From assembly GCF_001889605.1 (NCBI RefSeq), contig NZ_CP018171.1, positions 3,866,501 to 3,930,500 of the forward strand: a stretch of DNA of 64,000 nt. The letters are read 5' to 3'. The stretch is from Aquibium oceanicum (lineage in GTDB: Bacteria; Pseudomonadota; Alphaproteobacteria; Rhizobiales; Rhizobiaceae). Shown piece by piece: positions 7,625 through 16,903 of this stretch (within the stretch, counting starts at the first letter, position 1; every line of letters starts with the position of its first letter). The notes beneath the pieces are model-generated. The model was not told the DNA's origin. It ran no database searches and saw only the letters and a program-made list of their open reading frames with translations. A program made the translations under genes and the position numbers.

Positions 7625-9721
7625 ATGTTCAGACTGCCGAGCTTCAGGGCCGGGACAGGGAAGCCGGTCACGCTCATCACTTTCGCCTACTGGGTCGCAC
7701 TTCTCATCATCGCTGTGATGCTGGCCGGATCCTTCATGCTCCTGCAGCAAATGCTGGCGGCCCAACAGCGAAATGAGCGGATTATTGGCCTGGCCGGCGC
7801 GCAGCGCGCCCTTTCACAGCGGGTGGTGTTCCTGGCGAACGCGGCGGGCACCGCTCCAGCGATCCGCCAGGCCCAGCTGGTCGAGGCGCTCGGGCAGGCG
7901 ACGGCGGAATTCGAGGCCAATTACGACGACTTGCTGGACCAGCTCGACGCCGATCCCTTCTCGAAGGCCCGCAACGATCCGGCCACCGTCGATAGCGTCC
8001 TGTTTTCCGCGCCCTACCATCTCGACTACTTCTCCGGCAGCCTGGCGGCGAACGGATGGCGCGTCGCGTCTGCCCTCAAGACCGAATTGCATCCGAACGC
8101 GGGCGTCGTCGGATATCTGGCCGGCAAGGAACGCGCGAAGCTGGACGACGTCGTGGCGACGGCAACGATGGATGGCTACGCCGCGCTCGGCGAGCGGCTT
8201 TCCGCAACAGGACGCGAACGCCTGTCCGCCTTGCTCCATCTGCACCGGATCCTCTTCTTCGCGACCCTGGCGGTGATGCTGCTCATCGCGGTCTTCATCT
8301 TTCGCCCGATGGCCGGGATGATCGGCCGGCGCACGGATCAGCTCGTCGAGGCGCGCAATGCCATGGCCTACAACGCCATCCACGACGAACTGACCGGCCT
8401 CTACAACCGATCTTTCCTGAAGTATCGCTTCGACAAGTTCATCGAAAACGCGGCCGCGCGCGGCGGCGGCATGGCGGTCATCCAGTTCGATCTCGACCGC
8501 TTCAAGCAGATCAACGACACGCTGGGGCATGCGGCCGGCGACCATGTCCTCGCCATCACCGCCACGCGGATGCGCGAGGCGAGCCGCAAGCGGGATATCG
8601 CCGTAAGACTTGGCGGCGACGAATTCGTCCTGGTTTCCAACCGTTGCGACGACGACGGCGAGATTGCCGCCCTCGCCGAAAGTGTCCTGCGGGCGATCAA
8701 CCGGCCGATCGACTACGAGGGGACGACGATCAGTCCCGGCGCCAGCGCCGGCATCGCGGTCTACCCGCGGGATGGCGAGCGCGGCTCCGATCTCCTGATG
8801 CACGCAGACGTCGCGCTTTACTCGGCCAAGAAATCCGGCGGCGGCACCTTCTCGTTCTTCACCGACGACCTGCGGCGCGAGATCGCCGCACGCCTCGATA
8901 TCGAGCAGCAGATGGTCCTCGCCATCGCCAGCCAGGACTTCACCGTCTGCTTCCAGCCGCAGGTCTCGCTGTCGGACGGCAGAGTAACCGGTCTCGAGGC
9001 CCTCGTTCGCTGGCTGCCGCCGGACGGAAAGTTCATCCCGCCCTCGGTCTTCGTACCGATTGCGGAAAAGTGCGGGCTGATGCCGGCCATCGGGCGCATC
9101 GTGTTCAGGAAGGCCATCGCGGCGGCGGCAGATTGGCATCGGGAGGGGCTCGAGTTCGGACGCCTCGCCCTCAACGCCTCGAGCAGCGAGCTCGCCCAGC
9201 CCGATTTCGCCGGCTTCCTCTTCAAGACCCTGAAAGCCGAAGGACTTCCCCCGCAGCGGCTGGCACTCGAAATCGTCGAATCGGTGATGCTGGACGACGA
9301 GAAGACCGGTATCGCAGCAACGCTCCGCACGGTACGGAAAGAGGGGATCGCGCTCGAACTCGACGATTTCGGCACCGGCTATGCCTCCCTGACCCACGTC
9401 GACCCTCGGGAGATCGACCGACTGAAGATCGACCGGCGCTTCGTGCACAACATCGACAGCAATTCGCATCATGCGCAGATCGTCCGCGCGGTGACCGACC
9501 TGGCGCGCGGGCTGGGCATAGGCATCATCGCGGAGGGCGCCGAAACCGAAACCGAGCTTTCGCTGCTGGCCGGCATCGGCTGCGACCAGGTCCAGGGCTA
9601 CGCCGTTTCCTTCCCGATGCCTTCCGACAACATGCGCGAATGGCTGGCGACCCGGAAGGTCGGGAACCGGAATACCGTTCCTACCGAGGAACCCGAAGCG
9701 TCACGAAACCAAGCCGCCTGA
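7625..9721 (+). CDS. PilJ-like sensor GGDEF-EAL protein
   Basis: Bifunctional cyclic-di-GMP enzyme of the inner membrane. Layout from the ATG at 7625 (698 aa): TM1 (ITFAYWVALLIIAVMLAGSF), a periplasmic helical domain resembling the type IV pili transducer N-terminus (LAGAQRALSQRVVFLANAAG), TM2 (LFFATLAVMLLIAVFIF), GGDEF, then EAL. The cyclase motif is intact (RLGGDEF), with an RxxD inhibitory site (RKRD). The EAL half keeps its key residues: LEALVRW, EIVESV, DDFGTGYASL, KIDRRF, AEGAETETE and QVQGY, so phosphodiesterase activity is likely. The frame is open back to a GTG at 7544, but the MFRLPSF start fits better. The periplasmic ligand is unknown. Confidence 0.93.
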   Translation: MFRLPSFRAGTGKPVTLITFAYWVALLIIAVMLAGSFMLLQQMLAAQQRNERIIGLAGAQRALSQRVVFLANAAGTAPAIRQAQLVEALGQATAEFEANYDDLLDQLDADPFSKARNDPATVDSVLFSAPYHLDYFSGSLAANGWRVASALKTELHPNAGVVGYLAGKERAKLDDVVATATMDGYAALGERLSATGRERLSALLHLHRILFFATLAVMLLIAVFIFRPMAGMIGRRTDQLVEARNAMAYNAIHDELTGLYNRSFLKYRFDKFIENAAARGGGMAVIQFDLDRFKQINDTLGHAAGDHVLAITATRMREASRKRDIAVRLGGDEFVLVSNRCDDDGEIAALAESVLRAINRPIDYEGTTISPGASAGIAVYPRDGERGSDLLMHADVALYSAKKSGGGTFSFFTDDLRREIAARLDIEQQMVLAIASQDFTVCFQPQVSLSDGRVTGLEALVRWLPPDGKFIPPSVFVPIAEKCGLMPAIGRIVFRKAIAAAADWHREGLEFGRLALNASSSELAQPDFAGFLFKTLKAEGLPPQRLALEIVESVMLDDEKTGIAATLRTVRKEGIALELDDFGTGYASLTHVDPREIDRLKIDRRFVHNIDSNSHHAQIVRAVTDLARGLGIGIIAEGAETETELSLLAGIGCDQVQGYAVSFPMPSDNMREWLATRKVGNRNTVPTEEPEASRNQAA

Positions 9722-9786
9722 AGCCTTCACGGTACAATGCGGCCGCCGCCCTTCTGGCGGCGGTCGAATCCGGCTAGACTCGGCGG

Positions 9787-11628
9787 ATGACCATTCGTCA
9801 GCTTTCCGAGACCGTCATCAACCAGATCGCCGCGGGCGAAGTGATCGAGCGCCCGGCAAGCGTGGTGAAGGAACTGGTCGAGAATGCGCTGGACGCGGGC
9901 GCGACGCGCGTCGAGATCGTGACGGCCGGCGGCGGGCTGAACCTCATCCGCGTGGTCGACGACGGATCGGGCATAGCCGCGTCCGACCTGCCGCTCGCCG
10001 TCGCGCGCCACTGCACTTCCAAGCTCTCGGACGACATTCACGACATCCGCTCGCTCGGCTTCCGCGGCGAGGCGCTGCCATCCATCGGTTCGGTGGCGCG
10101 GCTCACGATCCGCTCGCGCACCGCCGACGCGACCGAAGCGATGGAGATAGTCGTGGAGGGCGGCCGGATCGCCGGCCCCCGTCCCGCCGCCGCCAATGCC
10201 GGCACGCAGGTAGAGGTGCGCGATCTCTTCTTCGCCACGCCCGCGCGGCTCAAGTTCATGAAAGGCGAACGGGCGGAAAGCACGGCGATCTCGGACGTGG
10301 TCAAGCGCATCGCCGTTGCCTTCCCGACCGTGCGCTTCACGTTGACAGGGGCCGACCGCACGCGGCTCGAGCTTGCCGCCGAAGCCGACGACGAAGTTGG
10401 GCGCCTGCACCGCCTGGCCAAGGTTCTCGGCGACGAGTTCCCGAAGAACGCGCTGGCGATCGATGCAATGCGCGAGGGCGTGCGGCTGACGGGGCAGGTC
10501 TCCATCCCCTCCTTCACCCGCGCGAACGCCCTGCAGCAGTACGCCTACGTCAATGGCCGTCCTGTACGCGACCGGCAGATCGCCGCCGCGATTCGCGCCG
10601 CCTATGCCGACGTCCTGCCGCGCGACCGGCATGCGCTCGCGGCCCTGTTCTTCTCGCTCGATCCGGCGCTGGTCGACGTCAATGTCCACCCGGCCAAGGC
10701 CGACGTGCGTTTCCGCGATCCGGGCCTCGTGCGCGGCCTGGTGATCGGTTCGATCCGGCAGGCGCTGGCAAATGCGGGGATGCGTCCCGCCACGTCCGGT
10801 ACGGCGGGCATGCTCGCGGCCTTCCGGACCGGCGGTACACCGGCGGGCCGTGACGGTACAGAGACTTTCCACCGCAGTTTCGACACCAGTCGGTTCTGGC
10901 CCTCCGGCTCCTACGACATCGCGCGGTCTCCGAGCCGTCCGCTGGCCAACGGCTTTGGTGAAACCAGGCAAGCCGTCTTCGAACATGCGACCTTGCCGAG
11001 CGCCGATGCGCGGGCCGACGTCATCGACGCGCCGGAGGAACTGCGCCGCACCCCGCTGGGCGCTGCGCGGGCCCAGGTGCACGAGAACTACATCGTCGCC
11101 CAGACCGAGGATTCGCTCGTCATCGTCGACCAGCATGCGGCCCACGAACGCCTGGTCTACGAGGCATTGAAAGAGGCGATCCACTCGCGGCCCCTCCCCG
11201 CCCAGATGCTGCTGCTGCCGGAGATCGTCGACCTGCCGGAGGAGGATGCGGAGCGCCTTGCCTCGCACGCGGAGACGCTTGCCCGCTTCGGGCTTGGGCT
11301 GGAGCGGTTCGGACCGGGCGCGGTGGCGGTGCGCGAGACACCGGCCATGCTCGGCGAGACGAACGTCCAGGCACTCGTGCGCGACCTCGCCGACGAGATC
11401 GCCGAGACTGACACCGCCGAGACGCTGAAGCGGCGGCTCGACCAGATCGCCGCGACGATGGCCTGCCATGGGTCGGTACGCTCCGGCCGGCGGCTGCGGC
11501 CGGAGGAGATGAACGCGCTCCTGCGGGAGATGGAAGCGACGCCCGGCTCGGGCACCTGCAATCACGGCCGTCCGACCTACATCGAGTTGAAACTTGCCGA
11601 CATCGAGCGACTGTTCGGCAGGAGATAG
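9787..11628 (+). CDS. mutL: DNA mismatch repair protein MutL
   Basis: ATPase and endonuclease of mismatch repair that couples MutS recognition to strand incision. The N-terminal GHKL ATPase shows [20 protein letters not shown], the Mg-binding [17 protein letters not shown], and [12 protein letters not shown]. The C-terminal dimerisation domain has the metal-dependent nuclease motif DQHA-x2-E-x4-E (from residue 448), plus ACHGSVR and CNHGRPTY. So this MutL nicks DNA itself, as expected in bacteria without MutH. Length 613 aa. A GC hairpin (9743-9763) lies between this gene and the GGDEF-EAL gene; the start ATG follows CTCGGCGG. Confidence 0.98.
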   Translation: MTIRQLSETVINQIAAGEVIERPASVVKELVENALDAGATRVEIVTAGGGLNLIRVVDDGSGIAASDLPLAVARHCTSKLSDDIHDIRSLGFRGEALPSIGSVARLTIRSRTADATEAMEIVVEGGRIAGPRPAAANAGTQVEVRDLFFATPARLKFMKGERAESTAISDVVKRIAVAFPTVRFTLTGADRTRLELAAEADDEVGRLHRLAKVLGDEFPKNALAIDAMREGVRLTGQVSIPSFTRANALQQYAYVNGRPVRDRQIAAAIRAAYADVLPRDRHALAALFFSLDPALVDVNVHPAKADVRFRDPGLVRGLVIGSIRQALANAGMRPATSGTAGMLAAFRTGGTPAGRDGTETFHRSFDTSRFWPSGSYDIARSPSRPLANGFGETRQAVFEHATLPSADARADVIDAPEELRRTPLGAARAQVHENYIVAQTEDSLVIVDQHAAHERLVYEALKEAIHSRPLPAQMLLLPEIVDLPEEDAERLASHAETLARFGLGLERFGPGAVAVRETPAMLGETNVQALVRDLADEIAETDTAETLKRRLDQIAATMACHGSVRSGRRLRPEEMNALLREMEATPGSGTCNHGRPTYIELKLADIERLFGRR

Positions 11629-11820
11629 CCGGATAATCGGAGTTCGCATGGTCGTCGCCGCGCCATTGCCGCCTCTGGCGGCTTGACCGTCCGGGAGAAT
11701 TGTGGCGCTTAAGGCGTGATCCACGGGAGGCGGAAGCCGGCTCCCGGAAGATCGCTATCCCGGAAGCGTTGGGCGGATGAGGATTCGGGAGCGGATCGGC
11801 TGCCCAAGACGGAAGAAAGC

Positions 11821-12054
11821 ATGGCAATGAACCGTTTCGAAGGCCCCGGCGCGAAGGAAGCGCGCATACGCTACCTGGACGGCGACTTTCAGGTCGCCAG
11901 CCCCGGCTCCTTCGTGCGCTGCGCCGTGACCGGCGAATCCATACCGCTCGACGAACTGAAGTATTGGAGCGTGGCGCGGCAGGAAGCCTATGTCAGCGCG
12001 ACCGTCTCGCTCGCGCGCGAGATCGAGAGCAATCCCGCCATGCGGAAGCGCTGA
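11821..12054 (+). CDS. DUF2093 domain protein (77 aa)
   Basis: Small cytosolic protein of unknown function conserved in Hyphomicrobiales. The family core is clear: RYLDGDFQVASPGSFVRCAV, then TGESIPLDELKYWSVARQEAY. Start chosen at the ATG at 11821 (MAMNRFEGPG), after GGAAGAAAG; the frame extends upstream but loses family similarity. 192 bp separate it from mutL, and its stop lies 6 bp from the convergent PilZ gene. The single cysteine and short size give no enzymatic clue. Confidence 0.88.
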   Translation: MAMNRFEGPGAKEARIRYLDGDFQVASPGSFVRCAVTGESIPLDELKYWSVARQEAYVSATVSLAREIESNPAMRKR

Positions 12055-12060
12055 CCGCCC

Positions 12061-12366
12061 TTACATCACCGGCCCCAGGTGCTTCCGGAAATGCTCGAAC
12101 TTCGCGGTCGTGTTCGTCGACTCGTCGAACCTGATGCCGAAGCGACCCGGGCTCCTCCACCGTACCTCGCCGGTCACGAGACCGAGTTCCTCGCATTCCA
12201 CCCTGACGTCGTCGCCCGACCATACGTCGGCGACCTGTTCGGTAGAAACGCGCATCCCGCCCTGCGATATGTCCAGAACGAAGCCGTCGTAGTCGCGGCC
12301 ACGAACCTGCACCCGCACCCTGATGCACGTGCGATAACGCTCGAACCGCCGGTTTTCGAAGAACAT
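12061..12366 (-). CDS. PilZ domain protein (101 aa)
   Basis: Single-domain cyclic-di-GMP receptor. The N-terminal RRFERYR supplies the RxxxR motif and DISQGGMRVS supplies the (D/N)xSxxG motif, the two halves of the PilZ ligand site, followed by beta strands (VRVECEELGLVTGEVRW) and GIRF near the end. It has no output domain, so it probably acts by binding a partner. Start taken at ATG 12366 because GAGGTGG lies just upstream; a GTG at 12375 falls inside the Shine-Dalgarno. The target is unknown; flagellar, polysaccharide and pilus systems are typical. Confidence 0.88.
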   Translation of the reverse strand: MFFENRRFERYRTCIRVRVQVRGRDYDGFVLDISQGGMRVSTEQVADVWSGDDVRVECEELGLVTGEVRWRSPGRFGIRFDESTNTTAKFEHFRKHLGPVM

Positions 12367-12608
12367 ATGAGCCACCTCGAATCTACGTGTCGATGTGGTT
12401 CAGAAACAGCTAAATTAGACGTGTGTCCCCCCTTCGGCCGGGTCGGGGACAGCGGGGGTTAACGATCCAACAGAATTTTGGATAGGATTGCGAGCGAGTA
12501 GCCGCACTGCATGGCAGAATCCGGTGCCGTTCCGTTGTCCGCGAATCTTGCCTTCGAGCGTTCTGGTATGACGCCTACGCCGGGGTCGGAAGCTTTGTCT
12601 CGCAGGTC

Positions 12609-13649
12609 TCAGGTGGTGCGGGAAACGCCGTGCTGGCGGCGCGCGAAAGCGTCGAGCGTGTGGTCGATGATCTTTACCGGCACGCGCGGATCGTCGAAGG
12701 CAAGGTCGATCTCCAAGACGAACGTACGTTTCGCTAATGCCTTCGCAGCGGGCGATCCGCCGCGTAGCCGAACGGCGTCCTTGGCCGTCGTCACCAGTTG
12801 AAGCCCGCCCGTGTCCGCTTCACTTTCGAGTTCGGCGATGTCGGTCTCGGAAAAGGAATGATGGTCGGCGAAACCGCGCGTCGCGACGAGATCGCCGCCG
12901 CTACGCCTGAGTGTCTCGAAGAACTTGTCCGGATCGCCTATGCCGGCGAAAGCGAACAGCCGCTTGCCTGAAAGACGATCCTGCCCGCGCGGCTTGATCG
13001 AGGCACCGTAGACGGAGCGGCCGGCGCGCGCCGCCTGGCGTACCACCGCCCCGGCGCCGTCACCCTCGCCGATCGCCAGCACCGCGTTGGCGAATCGCAG
13101 CTGGCTCAGCAACGGCGCGCGCATCGGTCCGGCGGGGATGCTGAAGCCGTTGCCGAGGCCGCGCCGCGCGTCGACCACGAGGAGCGCGTAGTCGAACTGC
13201 AGCCGTGCGCTCTGGAAGCCGTCATCCATCAGCAGGAAATCGCAGCCGGCGTTCATCAGCAGGCGGGCACCCGCGGCGCGGTCGGGCGTTACCGCCACCG
13301 GTGCATGCGCGGCAAGCAGTATCGGCTCGTCGCCGACATGACGGGCGCTGTCGTGCCCGGGATCGACGATGTGCGGCCGCGACAGGCTGCCGCCATAGCC
13401 GCGCGACAGGATGCCGGGGTGGCGCCCGGCCTTGCGCGCGGCGTCCGTCAGCGTGATGACGGCCGGTGTCTTGCCTGCGCCGCCGACGGTGAAATTGCCG
13501 ACGCACAGGACCGGCACTGGCAGCTTGTGGCGTCGCGCCGAGATCATCCTGCGTGCCGCGACCAGTCCATAGACGCCCGACACCGGCGACAGCGCCATTG
13601 CACGCCAGTCCGGCTCTTCCCACCAGAACGGAGGCGCTTCCCCGGTCAT
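12609..13649 (-). CDS. lpxK: Tetraacyldisaccharide 4'-kinase
   Basis: Phosphorylates the 4' position of the lipid A disaccharide at the inner membrane. Hallmarks: an N-terminal hydrophobic stretch (RAMALSPVSGVYGLVAARR), the P-loop GNFTVGGAGKTP, LSRGYGG, the DDGFQ motif in MDDGFQSARL, and PAGPMRAPL. 346 aa is normal. It is the last gene of the leftward pmbA-cysQ-DUF4170-DUF374-waaA-lpxK cluster, starting 3 bp after the waaA stop. Neighbouring Kdo transferase makes the assignment firm. The 242 bp between its stop and the PilZ start hold no other recognisable gene. Confidence 0.97.
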   Translation of the reverse strand: MTGEAPPFWWEEPDWRAMALSPVSGVYGLVAARRMISARRHKLPVPVLCVGNFTVGGAGKTPAVITLTDAARKAGRHPGILSRGYGGSLSRPHIVDPGHDSARHVGDEPILLAAHAPVAVTPDRAAGARLLMNAGCDFLLMDDGFQSARLQFDYALLVVDARRGLGNGFSIPAGPMRAPLLSQLRFANAVLAIGEGDGAGAVVRQAARAGRSVYGASIKPRGQDRLSGKRLFAFAGIGDPDKFFETLRRSGGDLVATRGFADHHSFSETDIAELESEADTGGLQLVTTAKDAVRLRGGSPAAKALAKRTFVLEIDLAFDDPRVPVKIIDHTLDAFARRQHGVSRTT

Positions 13650-13652
13650 GGC

Positions 13653-14975
13653 CTATCGGTTCTTTCTTCCGCCGTCTTCGAGACGCGCCTTGACGATCAG
13701 CGGATAGATGTATGGTTCCAGCGCCTTGAGGGTGGCCGGCAGCGCACCGCGCATCTCGTTCACGGTCTCGACGCCGGCATGCATCATCTGGCGCCGTTTG
13801 GCCTCGTTGCCGAGCAGGAAGTTGACCGCGCCCGCCAACATGTCGCGATCGCCCACGAGCCTCGCTCCGCCACGCTCGATCAGCTTCTGGTAGGAATCCC
13901 GGAAATTCTGGACGTTGCGGCCCGACAGGACCGCCGTTTCCAGCATCGCCGGTTCGAGAGGGTTCTGCCCGCCTTCGGAGGTCATCGAACGCCCGACGAA
14001 GGCGATTTCTGTGAGCCGGAGATACAGCCCCATTTCGCCGATCGTGTCCCCCAGGAGGATGTCGGTGTCGGACGTGACCCGGTCGCCGAGACTGCGGCGG
14101 ACCGTCTTCAGCCCCCTGGCGAAGAACGAGGCCGCAAGCGCGTCGGCGCGATCGGGATGCCGCGGAACGATGATGGTAAGGAGTTCCGGATGACGCTTCT
14201 TGACCAGTTCGTGCACGTCAGCCGCGATCACCTCCTCGCCCTGGTGCGTCGAGATCGCGGCCCATACCGGACGGCCGCCGATCTCGGACCGCATGCGTCG
14301 CAGGGCGTCCTCCTCCACGACGGGCGGGTCGGTATCCACCTTTAGGTTGCCCGACACCGAGACCGGCCGGGCGCCCAGAGCTCGGAATCGCTCGCCGTCG
14401 AGTTCCGACTGCGCCACGACGTGGGAAAGGTTTTCGAACAGCGCTTCGGCGATGAAAGAACGCTTCTTCCAGGCGGCGAAGGACCGGTCAGAGAGCCTGC
14501 CGTTCACCAGCACCTGGGGCACCCGCCGGGTGCCGAGTTCCAGGATGGTCATCGGCCAGATCTCGGATTCGGCGATGATCGCCAGATCGGGCTTCCAGTG
14601 GTCGAGAAAGCGGCTCACCGCGGGCTTCAGGTCGAGCGGCACGTACTGGTGCAGGACCTTGTCGCCGAACCGCTCACGCACGAGGTGCGCCGAGGTCACC
14701 GTTCCCGTGGTGAATACGACGTTGATGCCGAAGCCGGCGATGCGACGCACCAGCGGGATGACCGCGTTCGATTCCCCGACGCTCGCGGCATGCACCCACA
14801 CGACCGGTCCGGGCGGCCGCGCGACCTTGGAGATGCCGTAGCGTTCGCGCCGCCGCGTCCGCTCTTCCTTGCCCTTGGTGGTGCGCCAGGCGATGTAACC
14901 GCCGACCAGCGGATAGGCGGCCGCACCTGCGAGGCGGTACGCCGTGAGCATGGCTCGCGCCCATCGTTCGCTCAT
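13653..14975 (-). CDS. waaA: 3-deoxy-D-manno-octulosonic acid (Kdo) transferase
   Basis: Adds Kdo from CMP-Kdo to lipid IVA at the cytoplasmic face of the inner membrane. A GT30 family N-terminus (TAYRLAGAAAYPLVGGYIAWR membrane anchor, then RRRERYGISK and VHAASVGE) is followed by the GT-B second half with SGNLKVD, ISTHQGEE, IVPRHPDRAD and the sugar-nucleotide block FVGRSMTSEGGQNPLEPA. Start at ATG 14975 (440 aa), which overlaps the upstream acyltransferase stop as ATGA. The open frame continues back to 15485 but that part is the shadow of the acyltransferase gene. Whether one or two Kdo units are added cannot be read. Confidence 0.96.
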   Translation of the reverse strand: MSERWARAMLTAYRLAGAAAYPLVGGYIAWRTTKGKEERTRRRERYGISKVARPPGPVVWVHAASVGESNAVIPLVRRIAGFGINVVFTTGTVTSAHLVRERFGDKVLHQYVPLDLKPAVSRFLDHWKPDLAIIAESEIWPMTILELGTRRVPQVLVNGRLSDRSFAAWKKRSFIAEALFENLSHVVAQSELDGERFRALGARPVSVSGNLKVDTDPPVVEEDALRRMRSEIGGRPVWAAISTHQGEEVIAADVHELVKKRHPELLTIIVPRHPDRADALAASFFARGLKTVRRSLGDRVTSDTDILLGDTIGEMGLYLRLTEIAFVGRSMTSEGGQNPLEPAMLETAVLSGRNVQNFRDSYQKLIERGGARLVGDRDMLAGAVNFLLGNEAKRRQMMHAGVETVNEMRGALPATLKALEPYIYPLIVKARLEDGGRKNR

Positions 14976-15766
14976 GGCTTGCTGTCGACCAGCCTGTAGG
15001 CCTTCTCGGTCGCGGCATTCAGGCTCGCCGTCACCTCGCGTCGCTTCTGCTCCAATTCCTCGTCGGTGGCGTTCGCCGGCACGTGGACCGGTTCTCCCGC
15101 GACCATCGCCTTCCAGCCGAACGGCAGGTTGAGGGTCGTCTTGTCCCACGTCTTCTCGAGAACCTTGCGGCGGCTGGTGGCGAGCGCGAGCGGCACGATC
15201 GGGCGCCCCGAGAAACGCGCCAACATCACCACGCCCAATCCAGCCTCGCGCGGTGTTCCGTGCGGGATGTCGGCGATCATGGCGACCGACGATCCCGAAT
15301 CGATGGCCTTCTTCAGCGCGATGAGCGCGCGCGCTCCGCCCTTTTCGCGGCTGCGCGAGGCATCGCGTCCGCCGGAACCGCGGATGATGGTGAAGCCGAA
15401 CCGCTCGGCGACGCGCGCATTGAGTTCGGCGTCGCGGCTGCGCGAGAACAGCGCCGACATCCTGAGCCGGCGCGGCTTCAGGCATGGTGCCAGGACATGC
15501 TGGCCGTGCCAGAACACGGCTATGCCCGGCGTGTGTTTCTCGTAGATTTGGTTGATGTCGTCGGAGTCAGGGTGTCTGCGGTTGGTCCAGAAGACGAAGC
15601 GCACGCCGAGCGCCAGCGCCCAGGCGATGACGTCGGCCGCGAATCGCGATTCGGCGAGCGGCGCGCGGATGGACCGCCAGATGGTCTTGGAAAGCCTTGG
15701 TCTGGCTTTCGGCTTCGCCACTCCGCCCATGTCGGGAGCGGAGGCGATGGGGCGTCCGTCGGTCAT
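14972..15766 (-). CDS. Lysophospholipid acyltransferase family protein (DUF374)
   Basis: Membrane-associated acyltransferase of the LPLAT-like DUF374 family, 264 aa. The HX4D-like catalytic block is changed to the family version (FWHGQHVL), followed by SRSRDAELNARVAERFGFTIIRGSGGRDASRS fragments typical of DUF374 and the IADIPHGTPREAGLGVVMLA segment. One membrane helix (FAADVIAWALALGVRFVFW) lies near the N-terminus. Its place between DUF4170 and waaA in the lipid A/Kdo cluster suggests a role in acylating lipid A or a phospholipid. The exact acceptor is not known. It overlaps both neighbours by 4 nt. Confidence 0.88.
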   Translation of the reverse strand: MTDGRPIASAPDMGGVAKPKARPRLSKTIWRSIRAPLAESRFAADVIAWALALGVRFVFWTNRRHPDSDDINQIYEKHTPGIAVFWHGQHVLAPCLKPRRLRMSALFSRSRDAELNARVAERFGFTIIRGSGGRDASRSREKGGARALIALKKAIDSGSSVAMIADIPHGTPREAGLGVVMLARFSGRPIVPLALATSRRKVLEKTWDKTTLNLPFGWKAMVAGEPVHVPANATDEELEQKRREVTASLNAATEKAYRLVDSKP

Positions 15767-16029
15767 CGAGCCTTGCCCGACGAGAGGCTGGCTCCCGCGG
15801 CTTCCGGATCGAGAAGCCTGTGCAGGTGAACGATGAAGTAGCGCATGTGGGCGTTGTCCACCGTTTCCTGCGCTTTGGTGCGCCAGGCGGCTTCGGCCGT
15901 CTTGTAGTCCGGATAGATCCCGACGATGTCGACCTCGTCGAGATTGCGGAACTGGGTCCCCGTCAGGGAGGTCAGTTCGCCACCGAACACCAGATGCAGG
16001 AGCTGCTTGTCGTCAGCTTTTTCTGTCAT
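15763..16029 (-). CDS. DUF4170 family protein (88 aa)
   Basis: Small soluble protein of unknown function, almost always found in this lipid A/Kdo neighbourhood in rhizobia. Recognised by HLVFGGELTSL, FRNLDEVDIVGIYPDYKTAEAAWR and MRYFIVHLHRLLDPE; it looks like a compact alpha-beta domain with no signal peptide. Its stop overlaps the start of the DUF374 acyltransferase by 4 nt, so the two are probably made together. GGGAAAAAG precedes the ATG. It may be a regulator or chaperone of the acyltransferase step, purely by context. Confidence 0.85.
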   Translation of the reverse strand: MTEKADDKQLLHLVFGGELTSLTGTQFRNLDEVDIVGIYPDYKTAEAAWRTKAQETVDNAHMRYFIVHLHRLLDPEAAGASLSSGKAR

Positions 16030-16069
16030 TCTTTTTCCCGCACGTAGGAAGTTGAAAAACCGGAACTGA

Positions 16070-16903
16070 TTAGATCATTCCCGGGGCGTTGGAAACCGGC
16101 CTCCCGTCTCGCGACGCGAGCGCCTCCAGTATCTCCGAAAGCAGGGGATCGCTACCGGCGACCAGCATGTCGTGTTTCACCTCGGCACCCGCATAGGTCA
16201 GGTTGCGGCCGAACTCATCGACGACCCTACCGCCGGCCTGCCGCAGGATGAGATCGGCGGCGGCGAGATCCCAATCATGAGAATTGGGCTTCACGAGGGC
16301 GGCATCGAGGCTGCCGCGCGCCAGGAGCGCGATCCGGTAGGCCAGAGAGGGTATGTAGGACGTAGTGGCGACCCGGTCACGCAAACCGTCCGGCAGCATG
16401 TTGAAGATGCTCTTGGGTCCGCCGACCTCGGGCCTTTCGAGGCTCTCGCGCACCGAAATGGTGCTCCCGTTCTGGTACGCGGGGCCCGTCTGCGCGGCCC
16501 AGTAGATTTCCTCCAGGGCCGGGCAGTCGAGCACGCCGGCGATCGGCACTCCATCCTCCACGACGGCGATGCTGACGCACCACGTCTTGCGGCGATCGAG
16601 AAAGGCGCGCGTTCCATCGATGGGATCCACCACGAAGGTCCGCTTCGCTCCAAGCCTTTCAGGGGAGTCGGCGGTCTCCTCGGAGAGCCAGCCGTAGCCG
16701 GGCCTCGCGCTCGTCAGTTCCTCGCGCAGGAAGCGGTCTACCGCGTAGTCCGCCTCGCTGACCGGCGAGCTGCCCTCCTTCATCCATACCTCGGGGGCCT
16801 TGCAGAAGAAGGTCATGGCGATGCGCGCGGCTTCGCTCGCCGCCTCGCGAATCAGGTCCAGGTCGGCGGAGGCGGTCGGCGTTTCGGCGTTACTCTCCTG
16901 CAA
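16070..16903 (-). CDS. cysQ: 3'(2'),5'-bisphosphate nucleotidase / inositol monophosphatase family
   Basis: Mg-dependent, lithium-sensitive phosphatase fold that most likely removes the 3'-phosphate of PAP or PAPS in sulfate assimilation; inositol monophosphatase activity cannot be excluded. Metal-binding motifs are all present: the glutamate pair in WLSEETADS, DPIDGTRAFLD, and WDLAAADLILRQAGG. Length 277 aa. Start is a TTG (MQESNAE) with AAGGG 7 nt upstream; an in-frame TGA two codons before it rules out a longer N-terminus. The start overlaps the end of pmbA by 14 nt. Confidence 0.85.
   Translation of the reverse strand: MQESNAETPTASADLDLIREAASEAARIAMTFFCKAPEVWMKEGSSPVSEADYAVDRFLREELTSARPGYGWLSEETADSPERLGAKRTFVVDPIDGTRAFLDRRKTWCVSIAVVEDGVPIAGVLDCPALEEIYWAAQTGPAYQNGSTISVRESLERPEVGGPKSIFNMLPDGLRDRVATTSYIPSLAYRIALLARGSLDAALVKPNSHDWDLAAADLILRQAGGRVVDEFGRNLTYAGAEVKHDMLVAGSDPLLSEILEALASRDGRPVSNAPGMI

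Noticed and set aside
11668..11682. GCCGCC-tct-GGCGGC hairpin after mutL as a terminator
   Set aside because: The loop is only 3 nt and no T-run follows, so termination cannot be supported.
9727..11724. A 665-codon frame opposite mutL
   Set aside because: Shadow of mutL; sequence is low complexity and it has no promoter context.
12376..12608. Possible small gene between the PilZ gene and lpxK
   Set aside because: Only frames antisense to lpxK enter the gap. No start with ribosome-binding site or conserved peptide was seen.
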